Below, piece by piece: positions 46,235 through 55,529 of a stretch of DNA of 64,000 bases. Below the pieces are notes generated by a model. It did no database searches, was not told where the DNA came from, and worked only from the letters and a program-made list of their open reading frames with translations. Location: positions 186,001 through 250,000 of the forward strand of contig NZ_JAJJBU010000003.1 of NCBI RefSeq assembly GCF_020905375.1, given 5' to 3'. Each line of letters starts with the position of its first letter. Within the stretch, counting starts at the first letter, position 1. This DNA comes from Arthrobacter cryoconiti. GTDB taxonomy: Bacteria; Actinomycetota; Actinomycetes; Actinomycetales; Micrococcaceae. The position numbers and the translations under genes were made by a program.

Positions 46235-47842
46235 TCAGTTTGCCGAACAGGTCCCGTTGTTGGCCAAAAGAGAGGTGAGCATTACATCGTCGCCATTGAT
46301 GGCCAGTTGTTGGAGGTATTCTTCGGTGACTGGCGGGGCAGCAGGAGCAGCTGGTGCGGCTGGAGCAGCGCCAGCCCCAGCGTCAGGGGCGCTGGAACCG
46401 GGAGCTCCCGAGTCGGGGGCGGCCGAACCGGCGGTGCCCGTATCCGGTGCCGCTTGCGCGGGTGCCGGCGGATTGAGCAGATCCTGGACGCGCTTGTGGA
46501 TGACGCCGAAATCGGGGTACGTGGAGAACTCGATCGGGAAATCGGGCGGGCCGATTGTCAATCGTGACAGCTCGTGACTCTTGGCCTTGATGGCGAGAGA
46601 TACAAAACTACCCAACTGTCCTGCGGGGAGATCGGATTCTATGACCTTGGTGCCGGCATCAGCGATCGCATTGAACTTTGTCAGCACGGTGGCAGGGTCC
46701 ATTTGTGCCAGCAACGCAGACTGGATGCACTGTTGGCGTTGGCTGCGAGAGTATTCAAGCACCCACTGGCGTGAACGGGCATACCAGAGCGCCTGATAAC
46801 CGTTGAGTTTGTGCACTCCAGGAGAGATCCACCCGGTGGGTGGCAAATGGTTTCCAGTACCCGTAGGGTCGTCGCCACTGATGGGAACCCAACCACCCGC
46901 GTTGATGGTGACTCCGCCCAACGCGTCAATCAGCGAGGAGAACCCGGCCATATCCACCAGTACATAGCCTTGGATTTTCAAGCCAAGGATGCCGCCGGCA
47001 GCATCCATCATGGCCGCCGCTCCAGGATCAGATGCCTTGGGATAGAGGGCTGCGTGATTGTCAGTGACGTCCGTGTAAAGGAAATTGATGATGCAGTTGT
47101 CGCCACAGTTGTAGCCGTCAGGGTAGACACTCCACAGTGGAGAGTCCTTGGAGAACTGTGCATTTTGTAAGTTGCGGGGAATGCTGATGGTGGCGGATTG
47201 GCCTGTCTTAGCATCCACACTGACCACAACAATCGAGTCTGGACGCCGCCCCGAACGGTTAGCGCCGGCGTCGCCGCCCATCACCAAGAAGTTGTAGCGA
47301 CCGTCCACAGGCGCCATATCAGGTCCACTAGCGAAGATGCTGGTGATGGCGTTTCGACCAGAATTGACCAGAAATGCTCCATAGCCCAGAGATCCAGTCG
47401 TCAAGACCATTAGCACTACCAAGGACCCACCGACCACGGCGCGCATTCCCGGAGCCAACAGGGCCAGGCGCAGGATGATCAGCGTGTTGATGAACAGCAC
47501 TGCCCAGCCAACAGCGACGACTATGGCGGCCACAATGAGCAAAAATGACGTCCACGGGTTGGTGAAGAGGTTCAGCAATGCCTCGCGGTTGAAAACGGCC
47601 AAGGCGACGGCGGCGACAACCATCAACCATACGACGAACGTGCAGCGCAAGGCCAAGCGTCCCAGCCGTTTGTTTCCGGCGACGATCTGGGCGCTCCCAG
47701 GCAGGACGAGGGTCAGCAGCAGGAGTATCCAGGCTCGTTTGGAGCGTAAAGGTGCGGATGCTGACTCCGGGTACCTGATCGGGTTGGTCAGGACAGGCGC
47801 ACGATTAGAGGCACGGGAGACTTTAGGGCTGCTGAAACTCAT
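46235..47842 (-). CDS. LytR-CpsA-Psr (LCP) family cell-wall glycopolymer ligase
   Basis: A 535-residue protein with several N-terminal helices (~residues 35-160), more than the usual single anchor, then the extracytoplasmic LCP domain. The domain shows NFLVMGGDAGANRSGRRPDSIVVV with the catalytic Arg/Asp residues, ATISIPRNLQ and the YARSRQWVLEYSRSQRQQ segment. LCP proteins transfer glycopolymers from lipid carriers to peptidoglycan or arabinogalactan. The C-terminus is a Pro/Ala/Gly-rich low-complexity tail. It follows purE with a 7-base gap on the same strand. Confidence 0.92.
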   Translation of the reverse strand: MSFSSPKVSRASNRAPVLTNPIRYPESASAPLRSKRAWILLLLTLVLPGSAQIVAGNKRLGRLALRCTFVVWLMVVAAVALAVFNREALLNLFTNPWTSFLLIVAAIVVAVGWAVLFINTLIILRLALLAPGMRAVVGGSLVVLMVLTTGSLGYGAFLVNSGRNAITSIFASGPDMAPVDGRYNFLVMGGDAGANRSGRRPDSIVVVSVDAKTGQSATISIPRNLQNAQFSKDSPLWSVYPDGYNCGDNCIINFLYTDVTDNHAALYPKASDPGAAAMMDAAGGILGLKIQGYVLVDMAGFSSLIDALGGVTINAGGWVPISGDDPTGTGNHLPPTGWISPGVHKLNGYQALWYARSRQWVLEYSRSQRQQCIQSALLAQMDPATVLTKFNAIADAGTKVIESDLPAGQLGSFVSLAIKAKSHELSRLTIGPPDFPIEFSTYPDFGVIHKRVQDLLNPPAPAQAAPDTGTAGSAAPDSGAPGSSAPDAGAGAAPAAPAAPAAPPVTEEYLQQLAINGDDVMLTSLLANNGTCSAN

Positions 47843-47849
47843 GGGTGCC

Positions 47850-48464
47850 TTACCCTCGGTCCGGCAGCGTGTGCTCAGTGAGTTCTTGCTCAGCCGATGC
47901 GGGAGCCGGCCGTGTGCGTTCCGCTAGCACCGCCATCGGGTAGTTCGCGCCGGCTTTCTCGCGCAGGGCGGCACCTTTGGCGCAAGCTTGGTCATTGAGC
48001 TCTTGGGCAAAATCACCAAGCTTTTTCGTTAGCGAGGTGGCGAGATCATCCGAGCCGGTGGCAAGTATCCGCACTACCAGCAAACCAGCGTTGCGGGCAC
48101 CACCGATCGAGACTGTGGCGACGGGAACGCCTGCGGGCATTTGGACGATTGACAGCAGCGAGTCCAGACCATCCAGGGTTTTCAAGGGCACGGGGACGCC
48201 CACTACCGGCAGTGTGGTCACGGAGGCCAACATGCCCGGCAGATGGGCGGCTCCTCCGGCGCCGGCAATGATGACGCGCAGGCCACGCGCCGCGGCAGCT
48301 TGGCCGTAGCCGATCATTTCGGTCGGCATGCGGTGGGCGGAGACGACGTCGGTCTCAAACGGGATGGCGAACTCGGAGAGCACCGCGGCGGCGGCTTCCA
48401 TAACGGGCCAATCAGAATCAGAGCCCATCACAATGCCCACGAGGGGGCGCAGAGAATTACTCAC
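47850..48464 (-). CDS. purE: N5-carboxyaminoimidazole ribonucleotide mutase
   Basis: A 204-residue class I PurE, moving the carboxyl group of N5-CAIR to give CAIR in purine synthesis. The CAIR-binding [10 protein letters not shown] and [12 protein letters not shown] segments and the [11 protein letters not shown] motif are complete by residue ~165. The last ~35 residues are an Ala/Glu/Arg-rich extension beyond the usual length. GTG 48464 follows AAAGGAACT. PurK ends 10 bases upstream, so both steps are encoded together. Confidence 0.95.
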   Translation of the reverse strand: MSNSLRPLVGIVMGSDSDWPVMEAAAAVLSEFAIPFETDVVSAHRMPTEMIGYGQAAAARGLRVIIAGAGGAAHLPGMLASVTTLPVVGVPVPLKTLDGLDSLLSIVQMPAGVPVATVSIGGARNAGLLVVRILATGSDDLATSLTKKLGDFAQELNDQACAKGAALREKAGANYPMAVLAERTRPAPASAEQELTEHTLPDRG

Positions 48465-48474
48465 TCAAGTTCCT

Positions 48475-49632
48475 TTACTGTCCGTCACGGATGATGTTGG
48501 CCACGGTTGCGGCGCGGGTACGGACGGCAGTGACGTCTTCGTTCGCGAAACCAATCACATTGACATGGCCGATCTTTCGCCCGGGGCGCACTGATTTTCC
48601 ATAACTGTGCACCTTTACGGCGGGCTCAGCGGCCAGCGCCGCACGGTAGGAGCTAAATAGATCCTGGTTGGCGCCGCCGAGGAAGTTCTTCATGACGACG
48701 ACTGTGCCTAGAGCGTCCGTGGCGCCAAGAGGAAGATCCAAGACAGCTCGCAGATGCTGCTCAAACTGGCTCGTGAGGGAGCCATCCATGGTCCAGTGGC
48801 CCGTATTATGCGGGCGCATTGCCAATTCGTTGATGAGGTATCCGGGGCCGCGGCCAGGTGTTTCGAACAACTCTGCGGCCATGACGCCGGTGACGCCCAG
48901 CTCGGTGGCGATCTTCAGTGCCGCCTGCTGTGCCCGTGCGGCGACCTCGTCGCTGATCCCTGGTGCAGGAGCGATGACCTCGTCGCACACCCCGGCCACC
49001 TGCCGGGATTCGGCCACCGGCCACGCCCTGGCCTCGCCGGAAGGGGTGCGTGCCACGAGGGCCGAGAGCTCGCGGGAGAAGTCAACAACCTCCTCCACCA
49101 GCAGCGGGCTCATGGCTGCGAACCATTCGCCGGCGAACTGCGCGGCGTGGTCTGCGTTGCGCAGGAATGCCACGCCCTTGCCGTCATAGCCGCCACGCGG
49201 CATCTTCAGCACCACCGGCCAAGCATTTTTTTCACCAAATTCGGTGATTTCCGCCACGGACGTCACGGCGGCCCAAGCAGGGTTGGGTAGGCCGAGTTTT
49301 TCGATGGCTGCGCGCATCACGAGTTTGTCCTGGGCATTCACGAGCGCGTCGGGGCGCGGCTGGACGTTGATGCCCTCCGCGATGAGCGTCTGCAGGTGTT
49401 CGTTGGGTACGTGTTCGTGGTCGAAGGTGAGGACGTCAACCCCGCGGGCAAAGGCCCGCAGGGTCTCTAGATCGCGGTAGTCACCCACGGGGGCATAGGC
49501 CACCGCGTCAACTGCCGAGACGTCAGCGGCCTCTGCCAAAACGTGCAAATGAAAACCAAGGGCTACGGCTACGGGGGCCATCATGCGGGCAAGTTGCCCA
49601 CCGCCTACAACACCGATTACAGGAAAAGTCAC
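48475..49632 (-). CDS. purK: N5-carboxyaminoimidazole ribonucleotide synthase
   Basis: A 385-residue ATP-grasp enzyme making N5-CAIR from AIR, bicarbonate and ATP. The N-terminal VIGVVGGGQLARMM pre-ATP-grasp segment, the KMPRGGYDGKGV phosphate loop, ELFETPGRGPGYLINELAMRPHNTGHW metal/ATP site and C-terminal NVIGF segment are all visible. I use GTG 49632 behind a GGGGACT site; the frame is open to 49827 but that part would overlap the divergent GtrA gene and is not conserved. It is the first gene of purK-purE-lcp. Confidence 0.95.
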   Translation of the reverse strand: MTFPVIGVVGGGQLARMMAPVAVALGFHLHVLAEAADVSAVDAVAYAPVGDYRDLETLRAFARGVDVLTFDHEHVPNEHLQTLIAEGINVQPRPDALVNAQDKLVMRAAIEKLGLPNPAWAAVTSVAEITEFGEKNAWPVVLKMPRGGYDGKGVAFLRNADHAAQFAGEWFAAMSPLLVEEVVDFSRELSALVARTPSGEARAWPVAESRQVAGVCDEVIAPAPGISDEVAARAQQAALKIATELGVTGVMAAELFETPGRGPGYLINELAMRPHNTGHWTMDGSLTSQFEQHLRAVLDLPLGATDALGTVVVMKNFLGGANQDLFSSYRAALAAEPAVKVHSYGKSVRPGRKIGHVNVIGFANEDVTAVRTRAATVANIIRDGQ

Positions 49633-49805
49633 AGTCCCCAGCGTACCGAAAGAGTGTGAGCATGCCCGCCTTTTGGCGAATATGTTCCAACTTCGCAGCT
49701 TCTTGCCAGCTAAGAGGAGCTTTCTCCCCTTTTTGTTTGCCCTAGAATTTAGGCAAAGAGCTCTGCTCGAACTCAAGCAAGCGAAGCTCGAACTCACGGA
49801 GGAAC

Positions 49806-50318
49806 ATGTACAAGGCACTGTCGGCACGCATCAAGGGGCTGTTTGGCCTTTTTTGGCGCGAGGTGGCCAAATTCGGCGTTGTGGGCGGCGTTGCATTTGT
49901 CATCGACTCAAGTATTTACGTCTGGTTGCTCAACGGAACGATGAGTGGGCATCCAACTAAAGCCAAGATCATCTCGGCTTTAGTTGCCACTGTGTTCTCT
50001 TGGGTGGCCAACCGGTACTGGACGTTCCGCCACCGCCGGCAGGCAAACATCGTCCGTGAAGTGGTCTTGTTTGTCATTATGAATGGCGTTGGGATCGCCA
50101 TCGCCGCTGCCTGCGTTTACATCTCGCACTGGGTGCTTGGTTTTCAAACTGCCTCTGCCGACTTCATCGCGGGCTCGGTAGTCGGTCTAGTTCTAGGAAC
50201 TATCTTCCGTTTCTTTGCCTACCGCTATTGGGTCTTTACAGAAGAACTCGATACCGAACCGGGTTTCCAAAATGACCACGCGCTGATCGAATCCGAAGGT
50301 TCCCCGGAGGTCAACTAG
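49806..50318 (+). CDS. GtrA-family membrane protein
   Basis: A 170-residue protein with four membrane helices. Typical GtrA features are the FGVVGGVAFVIDSSIYVWLL segment, the NRYWTFRHRR motif after helix 2, and the repeat FRFFAYRYWVF after helix 4. GtrA proteins take part in moving or flipping prenyl-linked sugars for surface polysaccharides, and some bind TarP-like glycan steps. ATG 49806 follows CGGAGGAAC. It is divergent from purK with a 173-base control region, matching Rv3277 near purE/purK. Confidence 0.9.
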   Translation: MYKALSARIKGLFGLFWREVAKFGVVGGVAFVIDSSIYVWLLNGTMSGHPTKAKIISALVATVFSWVANRYWTFRHRRQANIVREVVLFVIMNGVGIAIAAACVYISHWVLGFQTASADFIAGSVVGLVLGTIFRFFAYRYWVFTEELDTEPGFQNDHALIESEGSPEVN

Positions 50319-50349
50319 CCCAAGCTGGCCGTATTTGTAGCCAGCGCTT

Positions 50350-51165
50350 TTAGCCAGCCGTCACATTTTCAGTGCTCCGCAGGTGATCAGTGGCCGTTAC
50401 CGACGGGTCTAGCAGCACCACGGAGCCGCCGGCCGCCCACGTGCGTAATGCGGCCGGAAGCACCTTGGCCCAACCGTCGCGTGCTTCAAGTAGTAGACGC
50501 TGCCCCACGATCGATTCATCTAAGGTCTCCACTGTGGGCGGGCCAAATAGTTGCGCAAAGCTCACAGCTAATCCACCTGGCTCCGGTGTTTGTGCGGAAC
50601 CCGCCACGCTGTGTTCCCATGCTGTGTCGCCGGCGTCGGGAGCTTCATCCGCGAAGAACACGTCAGCGTGGGCACGAACACCGCCAGAATAATCCACGGC
50701 GTCGGACGGCAAATCGCCGGTCCACCTCATGGCCAGAGCCGGCAGGGCTACGGCCACGATGCAAGGGTTCATGGCTAACACCACACACTGTTGTGCCACG
50801 TCGACGGGGTTGGCAGTTGCCACAATGTTTGCGCGCGTGAGAGAAGAGATGCATGAGCCAAGATAGCCAGTCTCATCGGCATCGCTTTGTCCTGTCATTA
50901 CGGTGCCACCCGTGGCAAAGGACGCCAGCGTCCACACTATTGAGCGCCAATGAATGGGCAGATCCAGCGCCACAACGGTGCCAGCTTCTGCATCCAACTC
51001 TTCGATGAGAAAATTTGCGGTTTTAGCCACCCAGTTATCCAATACACGCCCTGATAGCTCTACTCGCTCGGAATCGGCGCCGTACCAGGTAAGACGAGGG
51101 GCGGTGGGATTTTGTAGCCGGAACGCTTGGAGCAACGCGGCAATGGTGCGGAGGGAAGTGGTCAT
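50350..51165 (-). CDS. TIGR03089 family protein
   Basis: A 271-residue actinobacterial protein resembling the N-terminal part of AMP-forming acyl-CoA synthetases (the LTWYGADSERVELSGRVLDNWVAKTANFLIEEL segment is reminiscent of the start of such enzymes) but lacking the AMP-binding P-loop and the C-terminal domain. It is therefore likely a non-catalytic or truncated relative. The family has no established function; in mycobacteria it lies close to the LCP and manA/whiB2 region (Rv3268). It is convergent with GtrA and divergent from whiB. Confidence 0.85.
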   Translation of the reverse strand: MTTSLRTIAALLQAFRLQNPTAPRLTWYGADSERVELSGRVLDNWVAKTANFLIEELDAEAGTVVALDLPIHWRSIVWTLASFATGGTVMTGQSDADETGYLGSCISSLTRANIVATANPVDVAQQCVVLAMNPCIVAVALPALAMRWTGDLPSDAVDYSGGVRAHADVFFADEAPDAGDTAWEHSVAGSAQTPEPGGLAVSFAQLFGPPTVETLDESIVGQRLLLEARDGWAKVLPAALRTWAAGGSVVLLDPSVTATDHLRSTENVTAG

Positions 51166-51230
51166 GGAACCGATCTTGCCACGCTAAGCCGAGAAGATAT
51201 ATCTGCTGATTTGCTAAATTCTTTTTTTCT

Positions 51231-51246
51231 AGTGATTTGCATCACG
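51231..51246. promoter_or_regulatory. Candidate CRP/GlxR-type cAMP receptor site
   Basis: AGTGATTTGCATCACG contains the core GTGA-N6-TCAC used by CRP-family regulators. It lies between the TIGR03089 gene (66 bases from its ATG) and whiB, and so could act on either. Confidence 0.45.
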
Positions 51247-51415
51247 TCAGATTTAGCTTAAGGGTGCTATGCGGGTTCAAATACCCCGAAACTACGGTGA
51301 ATTCAAGACTTTTTGAACCCAAAAGTGACACGCCACGAGGGAGGATCGACACCAAATTGCCGGGCGTGGCGGGTGCACTCTATGCCTGTAATGGTGGTTA
51401 TGATTCATCGCCCGC

Positions 51416-51444
51416 TTGACGCGAGTGACTTACATGGATGTAAT
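51416..51444 (+). promoter_or_regulatory. Promoter with overlapping palindrome for whiB
   Basis: TTGACG (51416-51421) and TGTAAT (51439-51444) are spaced by 17 bases, a good vegetative promoter match, giving a leader of about 100 bases. The -10 overlaps a perfect palindrome TTACAT-GG-ATGTAA (51430-51443), where a repressor could block it. The rest of the 384-base gap (51166-51549) has GGGTTCAA/TTGAACCC (51273/51313) and CGCCACG/CGTGGCG (51331/51365) arms and two GACAC motifs (51328, 51349), and no gene. Confidence 0.6.
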
Positions 51445-51549
51445 TAGACGCACGAACCGCTGTAAACGCCATTCCCGGCGGACCGAACCGCTTCCTTGGG
51501 GGAGATAGGTTCGGTGACAGGCAAGACGGCACCATTCAGGAGGACGATC

Positions 51550-52065
51550 ATGGGGCAAACGCAACTGAGTGTGGAGTTTCGAAAAAGCAATGACACCGCG
51601 TCCCAAGTCGCACAGACTCGGGGCCAGCGCGGGATACCAGCTGACTGGTTTGTGGATCCAGCTGATCCAGGCGCAGCACAATCCCACGAGGCGGCGAACC
51701 GCCGGGCACTCGAAGACCAGGCAACGGCCTTCCTGCACGAGCATGACTATGTGGCGCAGCCAAGCGAAGTGCCCGAAGCGGCGAGTACGGCCGTTCCAGT
51801 CTGGATTGGAATACGGCCCGGTCTTGACGACTTCAGCGACGAAGGTGAACTAGGCTGGCAAACGGATGCCTTGTGTGCGCAAACCGATCCGGAGGCGTTT
51901 TTCCCGGAAAAGGGTGGTTCCACGCGAGACGCCAAAAAAGTTTGTGGTGCCTGCAATGTGAAGTCGCAGTGCCTTGAATACGCTCTGGCCAATGATGAGC
52001 GGTTTGGAATCTGGGGCGGCCTGTCCGAGCGTGAACGCCGGCGGCTGCGGAAACGAGCGGTCTAA
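51550..52065 (+). CDS. whiB2: WhiB-family iron-sulfur regulator (WhiB2/WhmD-like)
   Basis: A 171-residue protein. The C-terminal WhiB domain has the four iron-sulfur cysteines at residues 109, 132, 135 and 141 (LCAQTD, VCGACNVKSQC) and the GIWGG turn followed by a basic tail (ERRRLRKRA). The first ~100 residues are an unusual hydrophilic extension. WhiB2 acts with WhiA on cell-division genes such as ftsZ in Streptomyces and is essential for septation in mycobacteria. ATG 51550 follows a strong AGGAGGACG site. The neighbours (GT2, DUF5719, DUF3499) match the conserved whiB2-manA region. Confidence 0.92.
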   Translation: MGQTQLSVEFRKSNDTASQVAQTRGQRGIPADWFVDPADPGAAQSHEAANRRALEDQATAFLHEHDYVAQPSEVPEAASTAVPVWIGIRPGLDDFSDEGELGWQTDALCAQTDPEAFFPEKGGSTRDAKKVCGACNVKSQCLEYALANDERFGIWGGLSERERRRLRKRAV

Positions 52066-55000
52066 TTCTTGAAGCAGTAAACGTCACCGCCGTCGTGGTT
52101 GCCCACAACGGCGGTGCTTACCTCCCCACGGTCTTGGGTGCCTTGGCAGCCCAAACGCGCCCAGCCAACGCGATTCTGGCGGCCGACGTCGGCTCCACTG
52201 ACGATTCAGGCGAGTTGTTACGCAAGGAATTGGGCGAGCGTCACGTCATTACTTTTGACGCCCGTAAAGGTGGCTACGGTGCAGCCGTGAAAGCGGTTTT
52301 GGATCTTCAAGAACGCCTGGGCGACGCTTCTACCCTGATGCCTGCGGCGTCCGGGAGCGCCAATTCAACGGGCAACTCCGCCGCTGCTCCCGAGGGTAGA
52401 CGACGCGGCAGCGCGCACGATTCGCCATCAGCAACGGGTTCTCAGGAGTGGATCTGGTTGCTCCAAGATGATGCTGCACCCGCTCCGGACGCCCTGCAAC
52501 GCTTACTGGAGGCGCTGGAACGCTCTACCACGGCTACGGTGGCTGGCTGCAAGCAACTTGATTGGGAGAATCCGCGGTCTCTGGTTGACGTAGGCCTGAC
52601 GACAAATAAGTGGTTCGACCGTTTTGCCATGATCAATCTCGACGAATTGGACCAGGGACAGTACGACGACCGCACAGACTTTTTTGCTGTCAACGCGGCA
52701 GGCATGCTTGTGCGCCGGGATGTATGGAAAAAGCTGGGAGGCTTTGACCCGGCCATTCCTGGACCTGGGGATGACATTGACTTTTGTGCCAGAGTTCGGC
52801 TCGCAGGACATCGTGTCCTCGTCGTTCCGGGCGCTAAGATGTTCCACGTCGTGGACCGCGTCAACCCTCTGGGATCGCCCGCCGCTGCCCGTAAAGCCGC
52901 AGTCTTTACCCGGCTAAAGCATGCGCCTCTGTGGCAGGTTCCCTTCCTCGGCGCCGGCGCCGCACTTTCCGCGGTCTACTGGCTGTTCGCCGGGTTCTTA
53001 CTTAAGGCGCCCGGCCATGCGGTGAGTATGTTCGTTGCAACCTTCGCTGCCCTACTGCGTCCGCGTGCATTGTTCCGCAGCCGTCGCTCCTTGGCTGCGG
53101 CTCGCATTCAACCCAACTCCGCGCACAGGGCCCTGCTGGTAGGGCGCGAAGAAGCCAGAAACCAGCTTAAATCCCTCCGAGAGGCCGTGGGACCCGACGA
53201 GGAAGACGACGACGCAGCGAGCGCACCATCGATCCTCGAGCCTACGGGGGACGTCCACCACGAAGCTATTGCCCCCATGGCGGCTGTTCGAACGTCGCCT
53301 TTGGTCAGCGCTTTGGGCTTGGCAGCGATACTGGCACTTGTTTCCATCCTGACGCTTTCACGCCTGCTAGGTGCCAAAGCAATATCAGGCGGGTCGCTGC
53401 TGCCCATATCTGACACCCTTGGTGTCATCTGGATGCACGCCACGGACTGGTGGATCTCCTTGGGTTCGGGCTTGCCCGGCCGGGGGGAGCCTTTTAACTA
53501 TGTGTTGTGGATACTGGGGGCCTTGGGACTCGGCGATGCCTCTAAAGCGACGCTATGGATCTTCATACTTGCTATTCCGCTCTCGGCTCTGACCGGATGG
53601 TTGGCAAGCGGTGCCTTTTCACGCAAGCGTTGGCCGCGCATTGTGGCTGGCCTCTTATGGGCTGGCGCTCCCGTTTTGCAAACGGACATGGCGCAGGGTC
53701 GTTTGGGGGCTTTGCTAGCCCATGTGTTGCTTCCGTTAGTGATTTTGGGAATGATCCGGGCCGTCGGGGCAGCGGTGAACGGCCCCGAGAAGCTAGTGCT
53801 CCCGGCTGCCGCGGCCTCTGCAAAGAAAACTCATAAGAACACTAAATTGGGCCGTCCCGGTGTCAATGGAACGCCGTCATGGACTGCGGCTGCGGCCGCC
53901 GGACTAGCGCTCGCTGCCGTCTGTGCCGCCGCTCCGAGCCTTTTTGTCTTGGCTGTTGTGGCCGTTCTTGGAACAACGGTGATCCTTCGCCGCCGGGCCA
54001 AGACACTGTGGTGGTCCCTTGTTCCTTCCCTTGCCATTTACGTGCCCTACGCCTTCTCCGCACTGTCCAACCCACGGGCACTGCTGGCTGATCCTGGTCT
54101 TCCGCTTTCTAACAACCCGGGCCCCATCTGGCAGCAGTTGCTGGGTTTCCCCACCGCGATTTCGACAACACCCAATCTGTTGGGCGAAGGAACGCTGACT
54201 GGGGCAGGTGCCCTGGCCGACGGCGTCGTGTTGACTTGGGTTGCTGTGCTGGTGGTTGGTGTTCCGTTGGTCGCGGTAGCCTTTTTCGCTTTATTTGTTC
54301 CGCTTCGACGTGCCGGACTGGTGCGCACTTTGTGGCTAGTTGCCATCCTTGGACTGGGATTGTCTTACGCGAGCGGGCTGGTTGCGGTAGCGGTGGAGGG
54401 TAACTCCTTGGTGACCGCATTCAACGGACCAGCTATTTCCGCAGTCTGGTTTGCCGTTTTGGGGGCAGCCTTGCTCGGCTTCGATGCTGTCTACCGTCGT
54501 GGCTATGACGGAGTCGTGGCCGGGGATGCTACCAGCGCGGGCAGCAAGCACCGAGTCAGTAAGGTCACCGCTCTGGCGATCTCCATTGTGCTAGTTGGAG
54601 CGCCGACGGCGAGTCTGGGACTGTGGATCATCGGCAGCTTCGCGGGCAACACAGCAGGTTTGGTTGGTTCTTCCTTAGTTGCGGCGAAAAACATCGGCAC
54701 CATTCCGGCCACCGCTGCCGACCGTGGAACCGGGCCTGAAGCCAGCCGGACCATAGTTCTTCGCGTCGTCTCCGAGGGGGGAATCGACGCTTCCTTGATG
54801 CAGGGTAATGGAACCACGTTAGACATGCTTTCTGGAATTGCCGCGGCTGACGGGCTGACGGGAGCTCCCGGCGATGAATCGCTGGCCGGGGCCGATGATG
54901 CCACCAAGATGTTGCGTGAAACTGTGGCGAGCATGCTAGCCAAGTCTGGTCCAGACCCGCGTTCCGAACTGAGCAAATTGGGTGTGGGCTTCGTGGTCCT

Positions 55001-55529
55001 CTCACAAGGGGACACCGCTGCGGAACTACTGGCAAGCCAACTCTCAGCGGTGCCAGGACTTGAAACTGTGGGACCTACGGACGCAGGCTGGCTATGGCGC
55101 GTCAAACCCGATTATAAGAGTTCCGGCGTTACCGACGTCATCAATCGCGTCCGGCTAGTTGATGCTTCTGGAGCTGACCTTGCTCCCGTAGCCTCAGTGG
55201 GACAAAACGTCGACGCCGTAATTCCCGCTGGCCTGCAAGGGCGACGGGTGAGCATGGCGGAACGCTTTGACTCCGGCTGGAGTGCTTGGCTAGATGGTCA
55301 GCAACTCGCCTCGGTCAAGGATGGATGGGCTCAGTCGTTTGAACTGCCCGCCACTGGTGGACATTTAGAGATTCGTTACGAACAGCCATGGAACGCGGTG
55401 TTGAACCTGGTGCAGCTGGTCCTTCTGGGACTGACAGTACTGCTGGCCATCCCCGTAAGAGCACGACGGGGTCGGACTGGATCCTTCCGAGACGAAGCGT
55501 CACTGCACAAGGTAGGTAGAAGTGTCTGA
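52065..55529 (+). CDS. Giant family-2 glycosyltransferase with multi-pass membrane region
   Basis: About 1,150 residues. The N-terminal GT-A domain (~residues 1-250) has VTAVVVAHNGGAYLP, the DDAAPAPDAL segment in place of the DxD motif and PGPGDDIDFCARVRLAG. It is followed by about a dozen membrane helices and a large extracytoplasmic C-terminal domain with two closing helices. It likely transfers sugar from a lipid carrier to an envelope polymer. The first usual start in frame is GTG 52095, which falls inside the first beta strand; an ATT at 52065 overlapping the whiB stop restores that strand, so I start there with low certainty. A Ser/Ala-rich insertion lies near residue 100. Confidence 0.85.
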   Translation: MLEAVNVTAVVVAHNGGAYLPTVLGALAAQTRPANAILAADVGSTDDSGELLRKELGERHVITFDARKGGYGAAVKAVLDLQERLGDASTLMPAASGSANSTGNSAAAPEGRRRGSAHDSPSATGSQEWIWLLQDDAAPAPDALQRLLEALERSTTATVAGCKQLDWENPRSLVDVGLTTNKWFDRFAMINLDELDQGQYDDRTDFFAVNAAGMLVRRDVWKKLGGFDPAIPGPGDDIDFCARVRLAGHRVLVVPGAKMFHVVDRVNPLGSPAAARKAAVFTRLKHAPLWQVPFLGAGAALSAVYWLFAGFLLKAPGHAVSMFVATFAALLRPRALFRSRRSLAAARIQPNSAHRALLVGREEARNQLKSLREAVGPDEEDDDAASAPSILEPTGDVHHEAIAPMAAVRTSPLVSALGLAAILALVSILTLSRLLGAKAISGGSLLPISDTLGVIWMHATDWWISLGSGLPGRGEPFNYVLWILGALGLGDASKATLWIFILAIPLSALTGWLASGAFSRKRWPRIVAGLLWAGAPVLQTDMAQGRLGALLAHVLLPLVILGMIRAVGAAVNGPEKLVLPAAAASAKKTHKNTKLGRPGVNGTPSWTAAAAAGLALAAVCAAAPSLFVLAVVAVLGTTVILRRRAKTLWWSLVPSLAIYVPYAFSALSNPRALLADPGLPLSNNPGPIWQQLLGFPTAISTTPNLLGEGTLTGAGALADGVVLTWVAVLVVGVPLVAVAFFALFVPLRRAGLVRTLWLVAILGLGLSYASGLVAVAVEGNSLVTAFNGPAISAVWFAVLGAALLGFDAVYRRGYDGVVAGDATSAGSKHRVSKVTALAISIVLVGAPTASLGLWIIGSFAGNTAGLVGSSLVAAKNIGTIPATAADRGTGPEASRTIVLRVVSEGGIDASLMQGNGTTLDMLSGIAAADGLTGAPGDESLAGADDATKMLRETVASMLAKSGPDPRSELSKLGVGFVVLSQGDTAAELLASQLSAVPGLETVGPTDAGWLWRVKPDYKSSGVTDVINRVRLVDASGADLAPVASVGQNVDAVIPAGLQGRRVSMAERFDSGWSAWLDGQQLASVKDGWAQSFELPATGGHLEIRYEQPWNAVLNLVQLVLLGLTVLLAIPVRARRGRTGSFRDEASLHKVGRSV

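Noticed and set aside
49633-49827. N-terminal extension of PurK
   Set aside because: It would overlap the start of the divergent GtrA gene and reads as Cys/Ser/Arg-rich noise. The PurK fold begins at GTG 49632.
54503-55105. 200-residue minus-strand ORF opposite the glycosyltransferase gene
   Set aside because: Ser/Pro/Thr-rich shadow of a high-GC gene without ribosome binding site or motif.
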